64,000 nt of DNA from Leptasterias polaris (taxonomy: Eukaryota > Echinodermata > Asteroidea > Forcipulatida > Asteriidae). A program made the position numbers and the translations under genes. Of the stretch, positions 47,823 to 64,000 are shown in pieces. The notes under the pieces are model-generated. The model searched no databases, had not been told where the DNA came from, and was given only the letters and a program-made list of their open reading frames with translations. The stretch lies in contig JAZGTN010000022.1 of assembly GCA_037783415.1 (NCBI GenBank), positions 5,678,001-5,742,000 of the forward strand, given 5' to 3'. Position 1 is the first letter of the stretch. The number at the start of each line of letters is the position of its first letter.

Positions 47823-49187
47823 TTTTAAGTTGATATGTACACATAGGAAAGTTACAGTGAGATACAGCCTTGGTGCTTTCAAACACAAGTTGCGTAAAGA
47901 CTATTAAAAACAAAACGGATACAAAGTTTTTTTGCACTGATACAAACATGTTATTTTGGAGTTTAGTCTCCAAAGGCATTATGATATAATATTACTAAGG
48001 TTATTGCTTTAATTACCTGCCTTGTTTTGGCCTTGGTCTCCTCAAACAAATGTTTCCATAATATTCTAAATCCTGACGATGTTTTTTTTTTCTCAGATAG
48101 TGACCTTGCCCCACCAGAAAATAATACCAAGCCTTTAAAAGCTTACAGATTAATTTCCATTTCAAAAATATTAATACACATTCTTTTATCTACATTTTAT
48201 CAAGTATTGTTGGCCTTGTTACTACTTACAAATGTGTCCTTATGCTAACTTTTGATATGACAGAGTATTCTTCCCAAATGTTGACTCCAAATTTAGGTCA
48301 GATTTTTTTTGTTTTTGGTGGGTTTATGACAAAACTTCCAAATATGCTGAACATTCGGAAGAATATTTATTTCTTCACTCGGAGAGAGCGAGAGACAAAA
48401 ATGCCAAATATGTAATTTTGAGATATGCTTGACACATTCACTATTTGGTTTGGGTAAATCTGTCTGTATACACCCAGACCAAAAACAGTGCACTCGTACA
48501 GTGTCCAACATATCTCAAAAAAGGCTTATAGTTGAAGCAGTTCAAAAATCATTGATACTTTTTTCTCAATGCTGTTCAAATCTTTGCTAAACTAATTCAG
48601 ATAACAAAATAAATAAAAAATGTTTCATATGACATTTTTGTTTGGATTCAAAATAAAGACCTTACAAACGAATATGAAAAACATACAGAAATTTCAATGC
48701 ATGTACCTGCCATCAATGTTTGGCTGGTAGCTTATTTTTTGCGGTGTAACATGTTGCCCTTTGCGTATATATAAAGCTAGGTACGGCTGCTTGAGAAATA
48801 CAAAAATGTGGTTAACAAAAGTTACACAGCAATAAGTGCACTGTGCACTGCAATAACAGGCAAGGCTGTACAACATATCAATTATAAGTAGCTAAAGAAT
48901 CAATATACTTGCTTCATTCAAAGGCCACAAGTTAATGTAACAGCCACAGCAGCAGTAACTTTATGATACAAAAATCAATAATTGTAAATTGAGAAATACA
49001 AAAGATTGGAATAATCTTCAATGATTGAGTGTAAATTTAAACCCATTTTAGATTGATTTTCAATCCAAAGGTTTTTCTCAAAAAATTCACACAAAAAAGC
49101 CAGCCTTTGGTTTCCACCAAAAATGTGGATAAATCAAGACATTGTGGCCTTCAATTAAAGACAGTTCACTTGTCAATAATATTGTGG

Positions 49188-49585
49188 CGTGTCGTGGCCA
49201 AGCAGATAAGATAAGAGCACCGAACTCAAGCTATGGGGTTTCTGATCAGCAGAGTGTGGGTTCGAGTCCCGGTCATGACACTTGTGCCCTCAAGCAAGAC
49301 ACTTGACCATTATTGCTGCGTCCTTCGGATGGGACATAAAGCAGTTGGTCCCTTGTGTTGTGTAATGCTCGTAAAAGAACCCAGTGCACTTATCAAAAAG
49401 AGAAGGGGTTCGCCATGGTGTTTCTGGTTTGATTGGCTGCATATTTCACCACAGCACCTTGTAAACCATTACATGGTGCAATGTAAAGGAATAGGTCCAG
49501 ACTTCAAAAACGTAGCTCCACATCCATGAGTGACGGATATGAGCGCTATATAAGAAGCCACTATTATTATTATTATTATTATATA
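49188..49585 (+). mobile_element. Complete tRNA-derived SINE (family A) with LINE-like tail
   Basis: The head has GTCGTGGCCAAGCAGATAAG and a box B GTGGGTTCGAGTCCCGG; the body has CATGACACTTGTGCCC and GATGGGACATAAAGC. The 3' end reads GAGCGCTATATAAGAAGCC and then (TTA)n. The same GCGCTATATAAGA plus trinucleotide tail ends the LINE fragment at 55675. Confidence 0.8.
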
Positions 49586-50141
49586 TAAAGCACTGATTGG
49601 TGAAAGCCATGTGTGCTATAAAAAAGAGAAAAAGTTCAGAAAAATGTACATTTTCTAAAGGCAAGTCAAATATTTTTGCCATCATTAGAGTGCAACTATT
49701 TGAAACATAACACTTGCGTTCAGTTAAAAAGAAAAATTAAAATCACCACAAAACACTTGCTGATTTCTGGATCAAGCATGACACACAGAACACTGGGAAG
49801 ATATAAGTTTTCCCTTGGATCTCAATCTGATATCATTTTTCATTTCATCTGCAGGAAAAAGTTCATTTGGATTCTGACCATTTTTATGACTACATCAATG
49901 GAAATTTACACCATTTGAATGTGAGGTTAGAGACTTGTAATTTTTGTCCCCACTCACACGAGGACTCTATCTATTGGAAAATGAGTACATCACAAAATTG
50001 AAATGGTCATTTTCCTTTCCTCTTTAAACTCATTCCAATCCATACCTTACCTCATCCACTCTGAACTGCTCTGTGTTGATGATACCGTATGAATTCCATC
50101 TTCCACACAACTTGAACTCAACAAAACCCCAAGTCCCAACT

Positions 50142-63182
<13,041 letters not shown>

Positions 63183-63404
63183 CTTTTGGAGAAAAAAAAT
63201 GACACAAATGTAAAATGTAAAAAGTCAGGCCACTAACTTATTTTTTGCATTTATACCACAGGTCCTTTTGGTTGGTAAGCAGTTTGCAACAGCTAATTCT
63301 ATTTTCACAAATGTAAAACCTGTATTTAAGAGACCAAGGAATTCTCACAATTATTCAAACATCAAATAATAGACAGCATGCAAGGGAAACTGACTGGGTA
63401 AATT

Positions 63405-63570
63405 TAAAATGAATTTGGGGTTGAACTAAGAAAAATTGACTAGAGCGGGATTTGAACCAACAACTTTCGGATTAACAAGCTGGCACTCTACCAACTGAGC
63501 TATCTAACCCTATGTCGGCGGTCTCCCTATTTTGTCAACATCTTTGTTCAGGGGTGCCAGTCAGAAGCCC
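63405..63570 (-). mobile_element. tRNA-derived SINE (family B), best-preserved head
   Basis: The minus strand reads AGATAGCTCAGTTGGTAGAG (box A), an anticodon-like CTTGTTAAT and TTGGTTCAAATCCCGCTC (box B), resembling tRNA-Asn. Flanking sequence (GGCGGTCTCCCTATTTTGTC) is shared with 52785. A partial copy follows at about 63700-63785. Confidence 0.65.
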
Positions 63571-63835
63571 TACAACCTTTAACTGCCATGTAGCCAGAGA
63601 TCACACCAAAGGTTACAATACAACCTGGGAAGCGACAGCAAGGGGATCACCTTAAGGGGATGTGACTTTTTATTTCAGCCATACCTGATATATCAAATAA
63701 TAAACCACAAGGAAAACTGACTGGGTAAATTTTAATGCTTTGGGGGTTGAACAAAGAAAAAATGACTAGAGCGGGGTTTGAATTATTCAAACATGTATGA
63801 GAACTAAGTGGTGTTTGAAGCTTTGCATGGTGTTG

Positions 63836-64000
63836 AAAGTAAGAAGTAACTATAACTATAAATGTAAATAGTAGTGAACTTGCGGGTACAACCATGTGTA
63901 TAATCTCTTTTGGGAGGAGTGTTGGCTCTGAAAAGAGCCGGTTTGGTCTCGACGTTTCGAACAGTATACTCTGCTCGTCTTCAGGAGAATGCTGGACTGC
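63836..64000 (-). mobile_element. Repeat with hammerhead-like core, cut by the window edge
   Basis: The minus strand reads TCCTGAAGACGAGCAG, a short loop, CTGTTCGAAACGTCGAGACC, then sequence shared with the cluster at 13530-13875. CTGAAGA and GAAAC around a GAGCAG/CTGTTC stem follow the hammerhead order. It may belong to a Penelope-like element. Confidence 0.4.

Larger units (their letters stand above)
45413..50141. other. Gap between convergent CATSPER2 and KATNAL2
   Basis: No coding exon seen. It contains 3' UTRs of both genes and repeats: the MITE at 45548, a SINE-like fragment near 46590-46730 (GGTTGTGAGTTCGAATCTCA), the SINEs at 47640 and 49188, and a segment at about 48430-48500 (TTTGGTTTGGGTAAATCTGT) that resembles one at 44285-44335. 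The rest is AT-rich and unrecognised. Confidence 0.5.

Noticed and set aside
63436..63508. tRNA-Asn-like sequence on the minus strand
   Set aside because: Boxes A and B are present but the acceptor arms do not pair, and relatives with a shared non-tRNA tail occur at 52785 and 3570; it is a SINE head.

Overview
The window is animal genomic DNA: four multi-exon protein genes with GT-AG introns, set in AT-rich sequence crowded with MITEs, tRNA-derived SINEs, a LINE fragment and minisatellites. The combination of a MALT1 paracaspase, CatSper2 and a katanin-like 2 gene, with compact introns and many foldback elements, suggests a marine invertebrate deuterostome. An echinoderm is my best guess, by inference from gene content only. 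I rebuilt every gene model by hand from splice sites and reading phase.

Layout. (1) 1455-7566, plus strand: a 394-residue secreted-pathway JmjC (cupin_8) protein with a signal peptide, HxD...H iron site, C-terminal EF-hand and a terminal HDEL, so predicted to be an ER-lumen dioxygenase. (2) 12391-28196, minus strand: MALT1, 17 coding exons, 783 residues, with death domain, three Ig domains (human MALT1 has two at this place), paracaspase, C-terminal Ig-like domain and a terminal TRAF6-type motif. (3) 35297-45412, plus strand: CATSPER2, 13 coding exons, 533 residues, a complete six-TM sperm calcium-channel subunit, with one U12-type intron just before S1. (4) 50142-63182, minus strand: KATNAL2, an AAA ATPase of the katanin family, 486 residues in 11 exons, with its N-terminal exons beyond the right edge. 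Genes 1 and 2 converge, 2 and 3 diverge (about 7.1 kb between start codons), and 3 and 4 converge.

Repeats. Three TTAA-flanked elements have exactly the same length (376 bp). A Mutator-like foldback has a 9-bp target duplication, and several other palindromic MITE families each have two or more copies. A SINE family shares its 3' tail with a LINE fragment in the same window. A 2.1-kb minisatellite in KATNAL2 has a 740-bp higher-order period. In KATNAL2 a 60-bp unit that includes the end of a coding exon and its splice donor is tandemly repeated into the intron.

The genes do not form an operon-like system. MALT1 is a signalling protease. CATSPER2 and KATNAL2 are both linked to sperm function in other animals and sit tail to tail. 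The most unusual items are the ER-retained EF-hand JmjC protein, the extra Ig domain and microexon of MALT1, the U12 intron of CATSPER2 and the exon-tail duplication of KATNAL2.
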